This document shows, piece after piece, positions 8,886-23,967 of a DNA stretch of 64,000 nucleotides. Made by a program: the position numbers and the translations under genes. The DNA is taken from positions 8,237,593 to 8,301,592 of the forward strand of contig CM044962.1 in the NCBI GenBank assembly GCA_024516035.1, given 5' to 3'. The DNA comes from Bactericera cockerelli (Eukaryota > Arthropoda > Insecta > Hemiptera > Triozidae). The notes under the pieces are model-generated. The model saw only the letters and a program-made list of their open reading frames with translations. It did not search any database and was not told the DNA's origin. The first letter of the stretch is position 1; every line of letters begins with the position of its first letter.

Positions 8886-11800
8886 GTGAGTCGGAGTGAG
8901 TGATTCAGTTGAGTGAGTCGACTCACTTAAATTGAGTTGGAGTCGGTTGATTTGGACTGAATTTGATTGAGTTTAGGCTGTCGGCCCAGAAACGAAGTTT
9001 CACCAAATGCATGTGTGGACAAATGAATTTAAGCTAGAGGGACCCTAAAACTTATTTTGGCACTGAAAACTTAGTATCGAAAACTTTGGGTGATTGCATT
9101 GCTTTCCTTTTTCTACAGGATAAGGAAAGTAAAAATGTAATGGACTATCTATTTAAGGTTCAACTATCTACGAGTATGCATGGTTAACTGTGAGTCCCCA
9201 TAAGGTACTTCAAGGCTGTCTCATGAGTCACCTCGTATCAGTTGCTAGAGAGATGTTCAATGATTCTACTGACAGGATATAGGGCCTTCACTCAGTTTTA
9301 CATCATTTACTGCAGCGGTTCCCAACCGGTGGGCCGCGGGCAGCTCGCTACTGGGCCGCGGAAGCTGGCCGAAACTCAAGAAATAATATTAAAATAGTGC
9401 AAAATAATATATGTAAAATCGGGGTGGGCCGCAAAATTGTTTTAAAAATATAATTGGCCCCCCCAGGTAAAAAGCTTGGGAACCGCTGATTTACTTACTG
9501 TATGTTGAGAATAATGTTAAATCACGTAAAATGTTGTTGTTGTCTTTGTAGTGGGGTTAGCCAGCTACGCTGAATTTTTCCGATATTCTCTAACCGGGAC
9601 AGTAAGTTCAGCGAAAATAAATGGATAAAATATATACAAAATTATTCATGTGTCGTAGTCGTAACTCAAGGGCGGGCTTAAAGTGAAGCCCAAGTCCTTT
9701 TCACAATTTTTGTGAGCAGCTCAGCATTCCTAAGAGGCGAGGAGCCTCCCTTACTTTTTTTTAAGTCTTTTACTTGTGGTTATCCCGTCACTGACCGAAC
9801 CTCATACACGTAACCACTCGTTTTTCCTCACGAGATTCGGGTGGAACTTGGACATGACAGAAATTTTTATTCACAGCTGGGATTCGAACACAGGTTACCA
9901 CCGTGGTGTAACACACGAGGCTATCACGCTACACCACGCGACCACAGTGTCTACGGTTGTGTTGAATGTGTGACTGCATGTGACGTCACAAGGACCTGAT
10001 GGGACGTTCTAGAACGCAGTTATTAGCTGGAGACGAAATGCGCTTCAGTGTAGTCGGGGTCTCACTTTGTTAAACAGCACGTAGCGTCAGTACTGCGTTT
10101 CTACAGGGTGTTACAGTAGACGAGATGTAGCATGTCATATGAACCTCCCCCCCTTTTTTTTCTTTTTTCTTCAACAATTTTGATCAATCTTTATTAACAA
10201 TTTTTTATATACAGGTACAGTGAAAGAGTATAATTAATGAAAGGTAAACAAAGTTTGATCAAGATATTGCCTTTGACATTCTTTTTGGCGCCGAGTAAGG
10301 TTACCAAAGAGGAGAAATGTCTTTTCAAGGAGGCTAATAATTGACAAGGGCCCCCAGAACCAAGCCAATGCTGGTCTACTCCCTGTTTATAGTCCCCCAG
10401 CCAGACTAAATTACTCTAAAAGAGCAATAAATTGATCTTAAAACATCACCCCTAAAAACCACCTGTACCAATTATTGTCAACCCTGTTCCAATACTCAAC
10501 TGATGTATGCACTGGTTATCACCTATCCGTGTCTAAGTGATAATGACATAACATAGCCCATCGACATACCATGTAATGTACTCCATGTACAATATATACA
10601 TAATTTTATGTATTAACATCAGATGTACGGTATTTACCTACACGTCATAGTATGGGGGGGAGGGGGGGGGTATGACTCAGTTCTCAGTAGTATGGTGCTG
10701 ATGATGTTAATGAGATACACAATCATTATTAGAGCAACAAGACGACATTATTAGTGGAAGAGATTCAACCCGGGAATTACCCGCCAGCCTGTTATGACTA
10801 TCAGTAAGACTGGTTATATCATTATTATAATATAGCGGCAATAGATCAGGGCCTCATTCCAGAAACAGAAAGCACTGTTCTCCCCTTAAACCGTTAAATT
10901 CTTGAAAGCGAGATTTGTAGTCAAGTGGTTAACGCGCTAGACTGGTAATCCAGGTAGCGTACGGATCCGTTGGTTGAAATCGCACCCAGTGCATGAATTT
11001 TTCCTCATTTTAAGTTTGTTACCACATAATACTAAGAGACTCTGAGGGTTAGGTGGTAGAAAATGCTTGGAGCATTATCCTCGCCTGGTGGTTACCTTCC
11101 ACTAAAATTTGATCGTTGAAAGGGAGATTTGTGGATTTTGAAAGTGCATGAGTGCTTTTTGGCTTGAGGCGCATGCGTCCCATCCAACATCCAGCCATGT
11201 TGGTTACAACAACAACAACAATCATCAACATACCTCAACATTTTAAGATGAATTTTAAAATTCCTATCAATTTAAGAAATATTTTTAAAATTGTCAGTTT
11301 TAAGTGCATTATTTCAACAAACTACATGATTATACACCATACACTACACACTGGACGCGGAAGGAGCCCAGAACAATGGTTCTGGCCGTCCAAAGGGTTC
11401 ACCCATGTGTCCCATGTCAATCCTTCCACCACCATAACATCACACATGGACTCGGAAAGTAAAGTAAAGAGTATCAACATACCTCTCAATCTCTCATATC
11501 ACGGAGGTATTTTGATTATCAGTTATCAGAGAGACTCATTATACTCGTCATGCTGTATGTGCTGTATATTTAGGGATTATCATCAGAATTGCTTATCATC
11601 ATCACATGAGTAGAATCAATAGTATAATAAAATCATCACCAGCAGGCGTTCTTATCGGAGGTAGCTTCGAGGAGGTTCCATGACAATTGACTTCTGTTCC
11701 ACAAGACGTTTGGGGCGAGTCGTTTTGTGAAATTTTGAGCAGCCTCTGACGCTTGGGCTGACTCGTTTTGTGAAATTTTGAGCAGCCTGTAGACGTTAGA

Positions 11801-14800
11801 CAATCAATAATTTTGACATTTTCATGTCTTTGCTCTGGCACATAACCAAAATTATGTGACGAAATTATGTAACGAAATTATGTAACGAAATATTAACCCT
11901 TATTAACCCCGCGTTGCATTGACGCAACACTGGTGGTAGGCCTGGTTTTTGATTTTTTTTCTTTTTTTTGGTTAGTACCTTCGCATTGAAATTACGTGAT
12001 CTGCAATGTAAACAAAAGATTCTTATCACCTCGAAAGAAAACATGCTCATTTTGTAAAAGAGGTGCAAGCAGAGGAGATAAACGCCATGGCGTTTATTTT
12101 TCAAAATTAAAATGTCGGACCTTCGACGGTAAGTTCAATTTTACTTTTCAATTAATTTTATTTTTTACTGTCTGTTTAATTATTTAAATTAATGAAAGCC
12201 CCTGGAATCCATTATTACTTATTTTGTAGTCAAAAGTACAATTATTACTGCTCTATGGAACCCCATTTGAGTGTGTTGCATTCTCGCAACGCGGGGTTAT
12301 TACCATGCCTATTTCATATGAGAATTATTACCCTGGAAAGATAATGCAGCAGTTACATTAGCTTCTACCATTCACTCTGTGCAACCCATCTCTGATGTAA
12401 ATAGATACTCAAGTGATCTAAAACGAGTTGTAAAGGTTAGACAACCATCTGCAGTTACTGAATATAACAAAAATACATGGGAGGGACAGACTTGATGGAT
12501 GAGAACATCAACAGACATCGCATAGCGATCCGTAATAAGAAATGGTGGTGGGCCATCTTCTCGTGGACACTTGATGTCAGTGCTCAAAATGCTTGGAACC
12601 TATACAACATGTAACATGTTGAGAAAATGACTCAACTCCAGTTCGAAAGAACCATTGCAACCTCTTACTTGCGAACTCATGGTGTCCCTCCGACACAAGG
12701 AGGCCGACCGGCCCTCAGACCACAGGCGCTACTCAGACTCACTTGGTCGTGGTTAATGAAGGCAAGAAACGCCGTCGATGTACTGGCGCTTATTGTACCA
12801 GTATAATGCACACATCCTATAGAAAGTGTGATGTAGGTCTTTGTGTAAGTTGTTTCGAGACTTATCACCCTAGTCTCACCGCTGACATTCTAAGCATAAC
12901 CCCCGCTGACGCTGACATTCTGACCTTTATTTACTAAGAAAATTTAAAATCTAGTTGCAATAATTGTTTTGTTTTTTTTTTTTTTTTTTTTTTTTTTTTG
13001 TTAATTGTTACATTAAATTGAATAACAATAATTGTTACTATTTGTTTTTGTTTATACTTTTATAACTATGTAAAATGATGATTAATAAAACTTTTTCAAT
13101 TTGTTATTTCAGCTATTTAAAAAAAGTCTTTTTATACCACTCATTAGCCCCGCGTTGCATCTAAGCAACACCCCATTGTGGACAAACGGTAATATGGAGA
13201 AAAAAAAGTTAAGGGAAAAAGTTTGTTTAAATTGAGTAATTATCAAGATCCAATAATTTTTTTAATACATTTTAAGAAAAAAAAACTCGGGTTAATAAGG
13301 GTTAAATTATAAAAAGAGAGAAGAGAAAAAATTATGTGTCATGCGCACAATACGAAATTTGGTCAGTTAAGTTTTAGACCTTGAATAGTAAAGATGAAAA
13401 TGTCCCAATGGTTGCAGACTCGTATGCAAGCGTTTTTGCGTAGTAGTCACTGTGGCAGAGTGAGTTAGCGCGCTAGGCATTGCACACATGGTGACCTGGG
13501 TTCGATTCCCAGCGGGGGAGGATTTTTTTTTAAATTTATTTATTTATTTAATAACAGGATAACATATACAAAGGTATTTTTCCTAAGTTTAAAGCTTCTA
13601 AGAATATTGCATAGATTAATAAATTGAAGATTTATTGATCTCTTCGTATTCTTACTCTCTTTAAGATCTCTTTCCTTCGTATGTACTTTTAACATAATAA
13701 GGTAATAAATTCAGATTAATCTCCTTGCTCTACTAGTAGAATTATATTATTATATGTTCTCCATATGAGTCTGGCTGGGGTACTCTAAAGAGGGAATGGA
13801 CCAGCATTGGCTTGGTTCTGGAGGCCCTTGTCAATTATTAGCCTCCTTGTAAAGACAGTGGTGGAGGTGCTGAGTCATTCCTCCACTCTCTGGCTACCAT
13901 CGTTCACGATGACGCACTCCTATTATTATTTTTGTGAGCTCGCATCTTCCCATGGTATCGCTTTGATCGTTTTTCCGGTTCCCCTCAACCTCATGGATTC
14001 TTTCGTATCCTTCAATATGCCATTATTCCCATCAATATGATTGAAGCCATCCTTAAGGATCAATCTAATCCTTCGATACGCATTGATGAAAGCGATATTT
14101 ATTCACTGTATTGATCGTCTAGGAGCAGCTTAAGGCCCTGTACACATGGAGCTACTGAAGAGAAACTGATCGGGTGCCTCTAGGTTCATGAATCATGTGA
14201 TGCAACAGGCGGCTAGTTTTATGATGCTACAATGTATTGTCGTAGGTCAGTTTCATGTATACCACAGGACAAGTATGACATATGGTTACATCAGATGCTG
14301 TAGGTGACTCGTTTTCAAAGCGTTATAATGGCTACTATAATTTACTACATTAAAATAATATTATGTATACGAGTTATACTATTATGTATATTATAGATGC
14401 CACAGCGATTTTTACATGAGATGCTGTAGGTGACTCGTTTTCAAAGCGTTATAATGGCTACAGTAAATTTCTACATTGATATAATATTATGTACGAGTTA
14501 TAACATTATGTATATTATAGATGCCACAGCGATTGTTACATGAGATGCTGTAGGCGACTCGTTGTATGAGAGGCACGAGTATTGAAAGTGAATAGTTTCA
14601 CGTGATGTCACTCTAGGCAACTCGTTTTATGAGACGCAATGGGCGGGTTGTTTGAAGAGACACAGCAGGCGGTTTGGTTGTGTTGACTACTTCACCTGAA
14701 CGCCAAATAAGAGAGGTAGAAAATAATAACAATAATAAATAATTAATTTTGGGTGTTGTCCACTTCTCATTATCTCGCTTCTTCAAAATGAAACCCACTG

Positions 14801-17800
14801 AATAGTTTTACTTCCGAGAAATTTCTAATATTAGAAATCGGAAGTATTGTGTTCGTTTTTGTAAAAAAAAATATATTTTTGCTCCGATTTTTCCTAATCT
14901 TGAAGGAGTTGGAACTAAAAAAAAAAAAAAAACAAACAAACAAACAGGATTATTACATACCAATCAATCTCAGTAGCTGGATCGATAAGGCGGCGGAATC
15001 GTAACCGGAGATGGATGGTTCGAGTCCCCCCAGGTTCAGCAAAACTAGCTTTACTAAAATTAAAGTAAAGCTAGTTGTGAGTATTTGTTAGTGGTTGAGA
15101 GCATTGGTTGCTGACCCGGAGGTTGCGGGTTCGAATCTCGGCCGGAGCGGAAAATTCTGACCGAGTTTTTCCGTATCCGGAATGGCATGGATGTAAAGGT
15201 AAAGTGCCCTGAAGTAATGCGAAAGCGGTTCCGGGGCACAACTACCTTTTTTTCTTTTCTTTTTTAACATAGATAGAAAATGTATCATTTTTACCTTATA
15301 GAACCAACCTCAGTAGCTTGATCGAAAAGTGGTTCCGGGGCACATCTACCTTCTTTTTTTTAAAAGTTTGAGTATTTGTGGTACCACGATTGTGATGAAC
15401 ACAAATATGGTAACTTTCTTTGTTCACATGGATGCCACACGGAACGGCCTCGGCTCACCTTTCCTCTATCGCTGACAGGCTGACACTGACATGCTACGAG
15501 CAGAGCGATAACATTATATAACGCCACGTGCCGTCAAGTGAGGCGTCTGGCCTCCGTGACCCAATTAGATGCTCGCGCACTTGTCCTGTCGAATAAACAG
15601 AATCGTAAAATTTAAAAATGAAATTTATTTAATTTATTTATGACATGACAATTTGAAGGTAGGTTAGGTGACATGGTATTACATTGCATTTTCATAACAT
15701 CATACTCGCGTAATAGCATGAATATACATTATACATATTAGGGGAACATAAGAGCATATACAATATACATATACATAATAGCATATACATATTAGGGGTA
15801 GGTATACTAGTAAGTAATAGTATTACCTAAATGTGATATGATTTATTTTCTTTTACTGAATGAAAGTTCTAACAACATTGTGATAAACCGGTTTAGTTGC
15901 GAACTTCTGAATAATGTCATAATTCTCTTATAATTAGAATAGAATAGAACTTACCTTGATTATACTGCCGAGGTAAGATTGAAGAGTTCTTTTCAGAAAG
16001 TTATTGTAATGTGTTGAAAACTTTCTACGGAACATTTCGACACGTACGGATTTCTAGGCATTTGTAGGCGAGAGACAAGAGAAACCACTTAATATTCCTC
16101 CTGATTGGTTTTCAATTTCTAGGACACTTGGTTGCTTTATGGCTCTATGCATTGGTGATCGAGTGGTCAAGGCCCTAGTCTGATAATCCAGGTAGCGTGG
16201 GGATCCGCTGGTTCGAATTCCACCCAAAGTAGAAATCTTTCTTAATTCATTCGAAACTTAGTCCAACTAAATAATGACACCACAGGAACTGCTGGAATTA
16301 ACCGACCTCAGTAGCTTGATCGATAAGGCGGCGGACTTGTAACCTAGAGGACGGTGGTTCAAGTCCCGGTTTCAGCGTAGATTTAGTAAAGCGAGTTTGA
16401 GTAGTTGTGATATTACGAAAGTGATTAACACAAATATGATAAAAACTGCTGGAATTAAAGGACTATTTTTGACCTAATCGGGTGGTATAAGTATTTTTAT
16501 TATTATTATAATTTTTAAAAGAATTATTATTATCACTAGGGAAAGCAACTTTACTCTTTCCAGGATACTTCAAGAGCTGAGCGGGGGAAATAGGAGGGGG
16601 TATTAATTTTTCGTGAGAAGAGGGGAAAGCCCACGTGTACTTGGTAGCTAGGCACGTGCAAATTTCCTAAGAATGTGGAAGGAAAGTAGGGGAAGAATCT
16701 TATGTTCCCCTCTCTCTAGGAAAATGATAAGAGGGGAAATTTTTCGTGAGAAGAGGGGAAAGTCCACGTGTCCTTGGCACGTGGAAATTTCTTCAGAATG
16801 TGGAAGGAAAGTAGGGGAATAATCTTCTGTTCCCCTCTCTTTAGGAAAATAATAAGAGGGGAAATTGTTCGTGAGAAGAGGGGAAAGTCCACGTGGACCA
16901 ATATCATTGATATTACTCCACGTGAAGTTTGTTGTAATGAGAACTTTTCTTATCTCTTTTCTTCAAGATATTAGGGTGTCTTAAAAAGAGGTAGCTTTTC
17001 TCCTTTTTTATATATGGACTACCACGTCCACTGATACTATTTTTTTTTTTTAATCCTGATATGTATGAGTAATGCAGGACCGGGGTTTTATTCTCGAATC
17101 GTTTGGAACCAGCGACCAACATTACCTCACCCAGCCTGAGCTGGGGGAAATGCCAACCTTTTCTCTAAAATAAAAACGTTTTTTATGAATTTGAAAAGGG
17201 GAAAATATATTTGGACCACATGTGTAATACGGATGCTGAGGACATCGCAAACTATTCAAATGATAGAAATTCTGCAAAAAAAAGTACAGATCAAACTGCG
17301 TTGAACATTAGCTCAGTGGTTAAGCTCTCGCTTGCCATGCGGAAGGTCCCGGGTTCGATCCCCGTGCCAACAAATAATTATATTCCTAATTTTGTTACAA
17401 TTGTTTGTAAGGGATAGCTTCCGGTGCGCTCGTGTTGACCCAGCACCTAGTTGGGAAGTATTGTGTCACTTCTCGCCCATCAGAGGGGAGGCATAGTACG
17501 GGATGGGCAAGCTACAACACAGACCACAAGCGTCTACAGTAGCTCCTGTTTCATGGCTACGAAATAAAAACGGCTGTGAAACTCTCATCTTTCTTTTTTT
17601 CTTCTTCTTCTTCTTTTTTTTTTAACATGCTGAATGAACTATTTAGAAAAGAGGCCCAGAAAAAAGTCGTTTCTGTTACAACTTTGCAAAACAAGAGAGG
17701 CTGAATGACCTATTTAGAAAAGAGGCCCAGAAAAAAGTCGTTTCTGTTACAACTTTCCAAGACAGAAGGGAGGGAAATTTTCTAAAGCACATGGCCTACT

Positions 17801-17903
17801 CGCATGCAACATATTGGACGAAGGCATCGCGCGGCATGCAACATATTGGCCTGAAAACGGATGACCTAAATTCCCCGACCATGCCGTATTAAGCGCGTGT
17901 TGC

Positions 17904-17945
<42 letters not shown>

Positions 17946-20900
17946 ACTGATACAGCGCGCACGCGCGCAGGTAGTCCCGAAAATTTCGACGGCCCAGTTT
18001 AAGGTTCCACGAAAAAATTAAAATAAATGGGTCGAGAATTTCCGGGCTAGGGAGGTGGGGTTGTTGAAGTGCATGGAAAAAATGATTAGAGAAAAGGGCT
18101 TTTCAATATCTTTACCTAAGGACTGACTCCAAACATTTAGAAAAATTTCGTGTTGGTCTCTTGGGTCTCGCCTGCTGATGAGAGCAAATAAGCTCGAAAC
18201 AGCTGTCCAGGTTTGTTCTGATATTCATGTACATCTAGTACAACTTCTCACTCTTCTGTTTATACTGATACCTATGTATACATAATGTATGATAGCTATG
18301 TATACATAATGTCTTACGTGTTTCACACGTGTGAAATAAATTTATGGAACACACGTGGACTAGTAAATATATACTTCCTAATCTATGTAACCATATGATA
18401 TACTACATACAACACCATAGTAAATATATACTTCCTAATCTTTATGTAACCATATGATATACAAGCGACCTCAGTAGCTTAGTCGAGAGGGCGACGGACT
18501 TATAAATCAAGGTCCGGTGGTTCGAGTCCCAAGTTGAAATGAAAATACAAAATCGATAACTTAAGTCGTTGCTTAGCATCGGTTTTTCCCCATCGAACAC
18601 AGTTCGCAATCAGAGATTTCGCGCCAGAGAGGTAGGTATATTACAAAAACTTCTATTAATTTCGCCCTTGTGAAGTCAACCAAGGGCTCGATGAGGCTTT
18701 TGTACTATGATTTTTAAAAAAATAAACGAAAAATTTCCTTCTGTGTACAATTTTTTTAAACCATTATATAGTAAAGACTTTTATAAAGCCAATAATAATA
18801 ATTAATACTTCCGTGTCCGTGAGATAGGGACAGATGCCTAAATCACGGTGGTGAGAGGATTATATGGACGCCCAGATCCAATGTCTAGGCTCCTTTCATG
18901 TCCATTGATTCTATTTGGTTTTAAAGTCCTGACTTGAGGTAGTAAGGACATTCGATAGTCCATGCGCTGGGAATCTTACCAGCTACCCAAATTAACTTCA
19001 CCCAGCCTGGGTAGGGCCGGAATTGCCAGCCTCACGTGTTCGGAGGGAACAGAATTTTCTGTGCGAAAAGTCTGTTCCGACCGTGAATCGAACTCAGGAT
19101 CTCTGGACTACGGGCAGTAGTCACAACTGTTACGCCACGGAGGCTGGATAGTGTATATCTATACTTATATTGTATTATATTCTAGCTTGTGTATAAACAT
19201 ATACCTAATCTATGTAGACTTTATTGTAGACCACGTGGAGACGTGTTCATGGCATACACGTGTGAGAATAAATATACAGTGTGTCCTTATAGTCCAGCAA
19301 CAACTGATTAACTTTTGAATCGTTAGAGCTGGAGACTGTCTCTTGGTAAAGATAAATTTACAGTATAGCAGTCTCCGAATTATATCAAGCTTTTTATTAG
19401 AAGGACAAAGTATACAATATTTACAGTATGAAATAGTTGGAAAATTAATAAATGATAAAATAGTTTGAAAAAAAAAAAAAAAAATTTAAAGGCGGGGATT
19501 GTCTGCGGCAATCTCTTCCACCCAACTCCACCGAATTGATTTTTAAAAATAATTTAAAATCTTTGTACATTATTAGTATAGGTTTACATGTAACTTTTTT
19601 GTTCCAAAAATTTAAGTTACTGGACTTTATGATGGACACACTGTATAGCCAATCTATGTATGTAGTTTGTAGTAAGTACATAACCGATCTATCTGGTCAT
19701 TTATGTATTTACTTAGAATACATAATCACTTACATATGACATCACTATATTTTTATCATCATATAGTGGCTTGTGCATATAGCTAATAAGTTTTTTATAT
19801 ATGGATATGTGCACCACGTGGAGAATAATTATATGGAACACACGTGTAACAATTTAGCCAATCTATGTATGAGTTTATATATTTACTAATATATACATAT
19901 ACGTATATCTGTATATAGGGTGTTCCACTTTGAACGTCCAATGTTAACAGTAAATGTTCATGGAGTGAATTTTTAACATTTTACAAGAAATGAGTAATAC
20001 TGGCTTATCTATTTATTTATGTTATCATATTTGTGTTAATCACTTTCGTGATTCGTCACAACTACTCAACTACGCTGAAACCAGGACTTGAACCACCGAC
20101 CTCCAGGTTACCATTCCGCCGCCTTATCGATCAAGCTACTGAGGTCGATGAAGCTTATCTATAATATAATAAAGTATGTATAAAGATACTTTATACTATA
20201 TAGGTACGCGATGTATGTTATAATAATAATTCCGTGTCCTTGGGATAGGTATTGATACCTAAATCTCGGTGGTGAGAGGACTATATGGATGCCCGGATTA
20301 AGTGTCTAGGCTCCTTTCATGTCCATTGATTCTATTTGGTTTTAACGTCTTGACTTGAGATAGACAGGACGGGGGTTTTACCCTCCATTCGTTGAGAATC
20401 GTACCAGCTACCCACCACCCAGCCTGGGTAGGGCCGGAATTGCCAGCCTCACATATTCGGAGGGAACAGAATTTTCTGTGCGAAAAGTCTGCTCCAACCG
20501 GGAATCGAACTCAGGATCTCTAGACTAGGGGTAGTAGTCACAACCGTTACGCCACGGATTAGATAATTAGAGCGGTGTGAACTATGAGTAATGATTCCGT
20601 GGATAGGATTCAGGTTTTGGGCTCGTAGAACTCCACGTGTCTGCTGTGATTTTTACCATCACCTACATTCATTCTAAGGTTTTGGACTCGTGGAATGCTG
20701 AGCAGTACGATGATGATAACATTTTCAACTTGGTGATGATTTTTTTTTACTTTCCTTATATCCTATAATAGGGAAAGTATTGATCATTCCAGTGGCGGCT
20801 CCTGACTTCAAGACTAGGTGAAGACAAATTATACCCAGAAGTATTGAAAAAATAAAATTATTAATTTATCAGATCTTAGTTCTTATGGTCTCATAAACAC

Positions 20901-23061
20901 AGCCCATTGTAAGTTATGGCTGTTTCCCTGCAGAGCATGATTTTCTCTCATACCAGTTTTGCATCATATAAGTTTTTATAGGTACTTTTTTTGGAGAACA
21001 CTTGGTACTTAATTAATAAACAAGGCCAGCAGAACAATTTGTCAACACTTGAGCTGGTACACAGCCATTCATTTTTCATAAGCCATTCAGGCTTGAACTG
21101 TATGGCTGTGGGGCAGGCATTTGCTTTACTTTTTTAGTGGTGGTTATACATAGTAATTGGAGAAATTGGACATCCAGTAATCATAATATCTTTCTTAGAC
21201 TCATTACTTCTTAATCTGAATGGGGTTACTTTTAATGTTTGAACCCCATGATTTTGTGGGAATCTCATTGTTTCTTTGAAATATTCATCTTAATAAAAAA
21301 TATTTAGGTATTCATTCATCTTAATAAAAAATATTAACTAAAAGTTGGTAAAACGGAATTAAAATAAAAATATTAGGATTATACCTCAGTAGATAGGTAG
21401 GTACAACATTTTAAAGAGGGGTTAGAACTGGGAAGGAAAGAAAGTTAGTTGAAGACTAAAAATTACAATCCAAAACTGCAAGAAAATCCACCACCAGATT
21501 ACAAAATAAATCTAAGAAAACATACTTACTACAAATATAAAATCAGCTTAAATTTGTGTTACCATTGATGTTTAAATGACTATTTATGAAAAACACAGAT
21601 ATTGCCTTATAATTTTAAGTACCTACTTCACTGGAAGCTGTGTGCTTAGCTACCTGCATAATTATAATGTTATTTCTGACACTGAAAGAAGTACATAGCT
21701 ACTTCATATTCAACTTATTATGAAAAGCACAGGTCAGATCAGGTAGGGAAAATGTTTCTATCCTGTATCAAATACTGGGAAATAACTTTATTAATTAGTT
21801 ACACCAATTAAAAGTCACTTGATTACCGTTGAAACGATTTGAAAATAATCTAATAAAATTTAAAAAGTGCGCCACAAGTTTTGTTTACATTCTAAAGATA
21901 AGAGATACAATGTTGCCAAGTTAATTTCATAGCTAAATTTCTACAAACTTCAAGAGCTATATTTTAAATTTAAAGAAATCCCTCAAATCATGTAAGACGT
22001 ATTTATTTATTTGAAAAAATAATACTACACCGCCTGAACAGAATTTTCTCTTGAGAATTTCATTTCAACACGTCTAATTTCATGATTTTTTTAAAAGTGG
22101 TTCCATAGTCAGGATCTTAAACAGTACCACCATTGTCCCTATTTAAAAACTTCTTGGAACAACTAGATACCAGATTATCTTATTTGGCTCAATTTCGGTA
22201 CCTACATTAAATAATTATTTCCGAGATTTGACTTCAATCGAGATGTCCTTTATAAGACTATAGTTGACAAGATACATAAATAGTTAAAATTTATTGGTAT
22301 CGGCTATCGTTTAGGAACTATGTACAAAACTAGAACCCAAAAAATGAGAAATAATATCCAAAATTCCTGACACAAAATCCTGCTTTCCTAACGCCTACGT
22401 TATTATTATTATTTTTTTTTTTAATATTACAAGATTGTGCTAGATATGTGAGGCTAAATCATTGACTGGTTTCCTAGGTCTGGCATAATGCTACTGGCAA
22501 CAATGTTAATATCAAAAACACATGACATCGCACATGGTTTGTGGCTTCGTGACATTTCGTATGAGGTCGTGTAGATAATGTAAACTGAATACAACTGAAG
22601 ACTGTCCTCAGTAGCATATTACATAGATATAGTTCTTGCCTAATATTTCATGATACCTACTTGGAAATACTCAACTCTGATTGGTTGATTCAAGGACAAC
22701 TGAAGACAATTTCGAATTGTCTTCACATTTGGTGTTCTCCTTGGAAAGTAACAATGTAATGTTAAGCAGCATTGATCTATTTTACACAAAGCTTACTCTT
22801 TTTTTTTTTTTTTTTTTTTCTTTGAGTTGGATCAATTGTGCCATGTTCAAGGGATTATGAGTAGTGTTTTCACTGTTCAAAATTAGGTGAAAATGTCTTC
22901 AGTGTCTTCACCCGACGAGCCGCCACTGGATCATTCTCAGCATCAACATATTTGTTTTTTAAATCAGAGCTTTATATTTCCTGGTGTTTCATTCATTACC
23001 TAGAGAGAGAGAAAGATTAAAGGAGAGAGAGAGAAAGATTAGAGGAGAGAGAGAGAAAGAT

Positions 23062-23102
<41 letters not shown>

Positions 23103-23488
23103 GACTTAGTATGATGTAATGTCACATTTTTTTGACATTTTATTTATTTATTAACAATTTTCGATTTTTACAAAGGTTCTTTTCCTAGGCTAATGATAAA
23201 AGCTTCTAAGGACATTATGACGTCATTGTAGAAGAAATGGAGGAGGGTTGAAGTTAGTGAAGATGGTATGGATGATATGATACATTGATACAAGTTAAGT
23301 ATAAGAAGAATATCAGGGGAGGGGCGTGACCTACAACTCTGAGTGGCCTTGACCTAGTTTATCTTCCTCCTCCTCTTTCCCTATTTATTTACAAGTGTTC
23401 TCCCTATCTCCCTCCCTTTCTCTCCCCCCCCCCTCTTCTACTCCTCTCTTATCCTTACCTATAGGTACGAATGCTCCTTCTCTCTTTT

Positions 23489-23534
<46 letters not shown>

Positions 23535-23816
23535 CCTTTCTCTCTCTCTTTCTCTCTTTTTTTCTCTTATTCTCTCTCTCTCTTTCTCTTTGTCTTTCTT
23601 TTTCTCTTTCTCTTTCTCTTTCTCGTTCTCTTTCTCTTTCTCTTTCTTTTTCTCTTTCTTTTTCTCTTTCTCTTTCTTTTTTCTCTTTCTCTTTCTCTTT
23701 CTCTTTCTCTTTCTCTTTCTCTTTCTCTTTCTTCTTTCTCTCTTCTCTTCTCTCTCTCTCCTCTCTCTCTCCTCTCTCTCCTCCTCCCTCTCCTCTCTCT
23801 CTCCCTCTCCCTCTCC

Positions 23817-23848
<32 letters not shown>

Positions 23849-23933
23849 CTCTCCCTCTCTCTCTCCTCTCTCTCTCCTCTCTCTCTCTCTCTCTCCCTCC
23901 TCCTCTCTCTCTCTCCTCTCTCTCCTCTCTCCT

Positions 23934-23967
<34 letters not shown>

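Larger units (their letters stand above)
14599..20639. promoter_or_regulatory. CACGTG E-box-rich zone in the Mnt intron
   Basis: The palindromic CACGTG occurs at 14599, 15535, 16632, 16653, 16765, 16778, 16890, 16919, 18326, 18352, 19033, 19232, 19257, 19815, 19841 and 20634: sixteen sites in 6 kb. I saw only about five in the rest of the window. Mnt-Max dimers bind CACGTG, so an autoregulatory intronic element is possible. Several sites lie in repeats, so spread by duplication is the alternative. Confidence 0.45.

Noticed and set aside
11152..11613. 153-codon frame
   Set aside because: Overlaps a SINE tail and low-complexity repeats; no domain.
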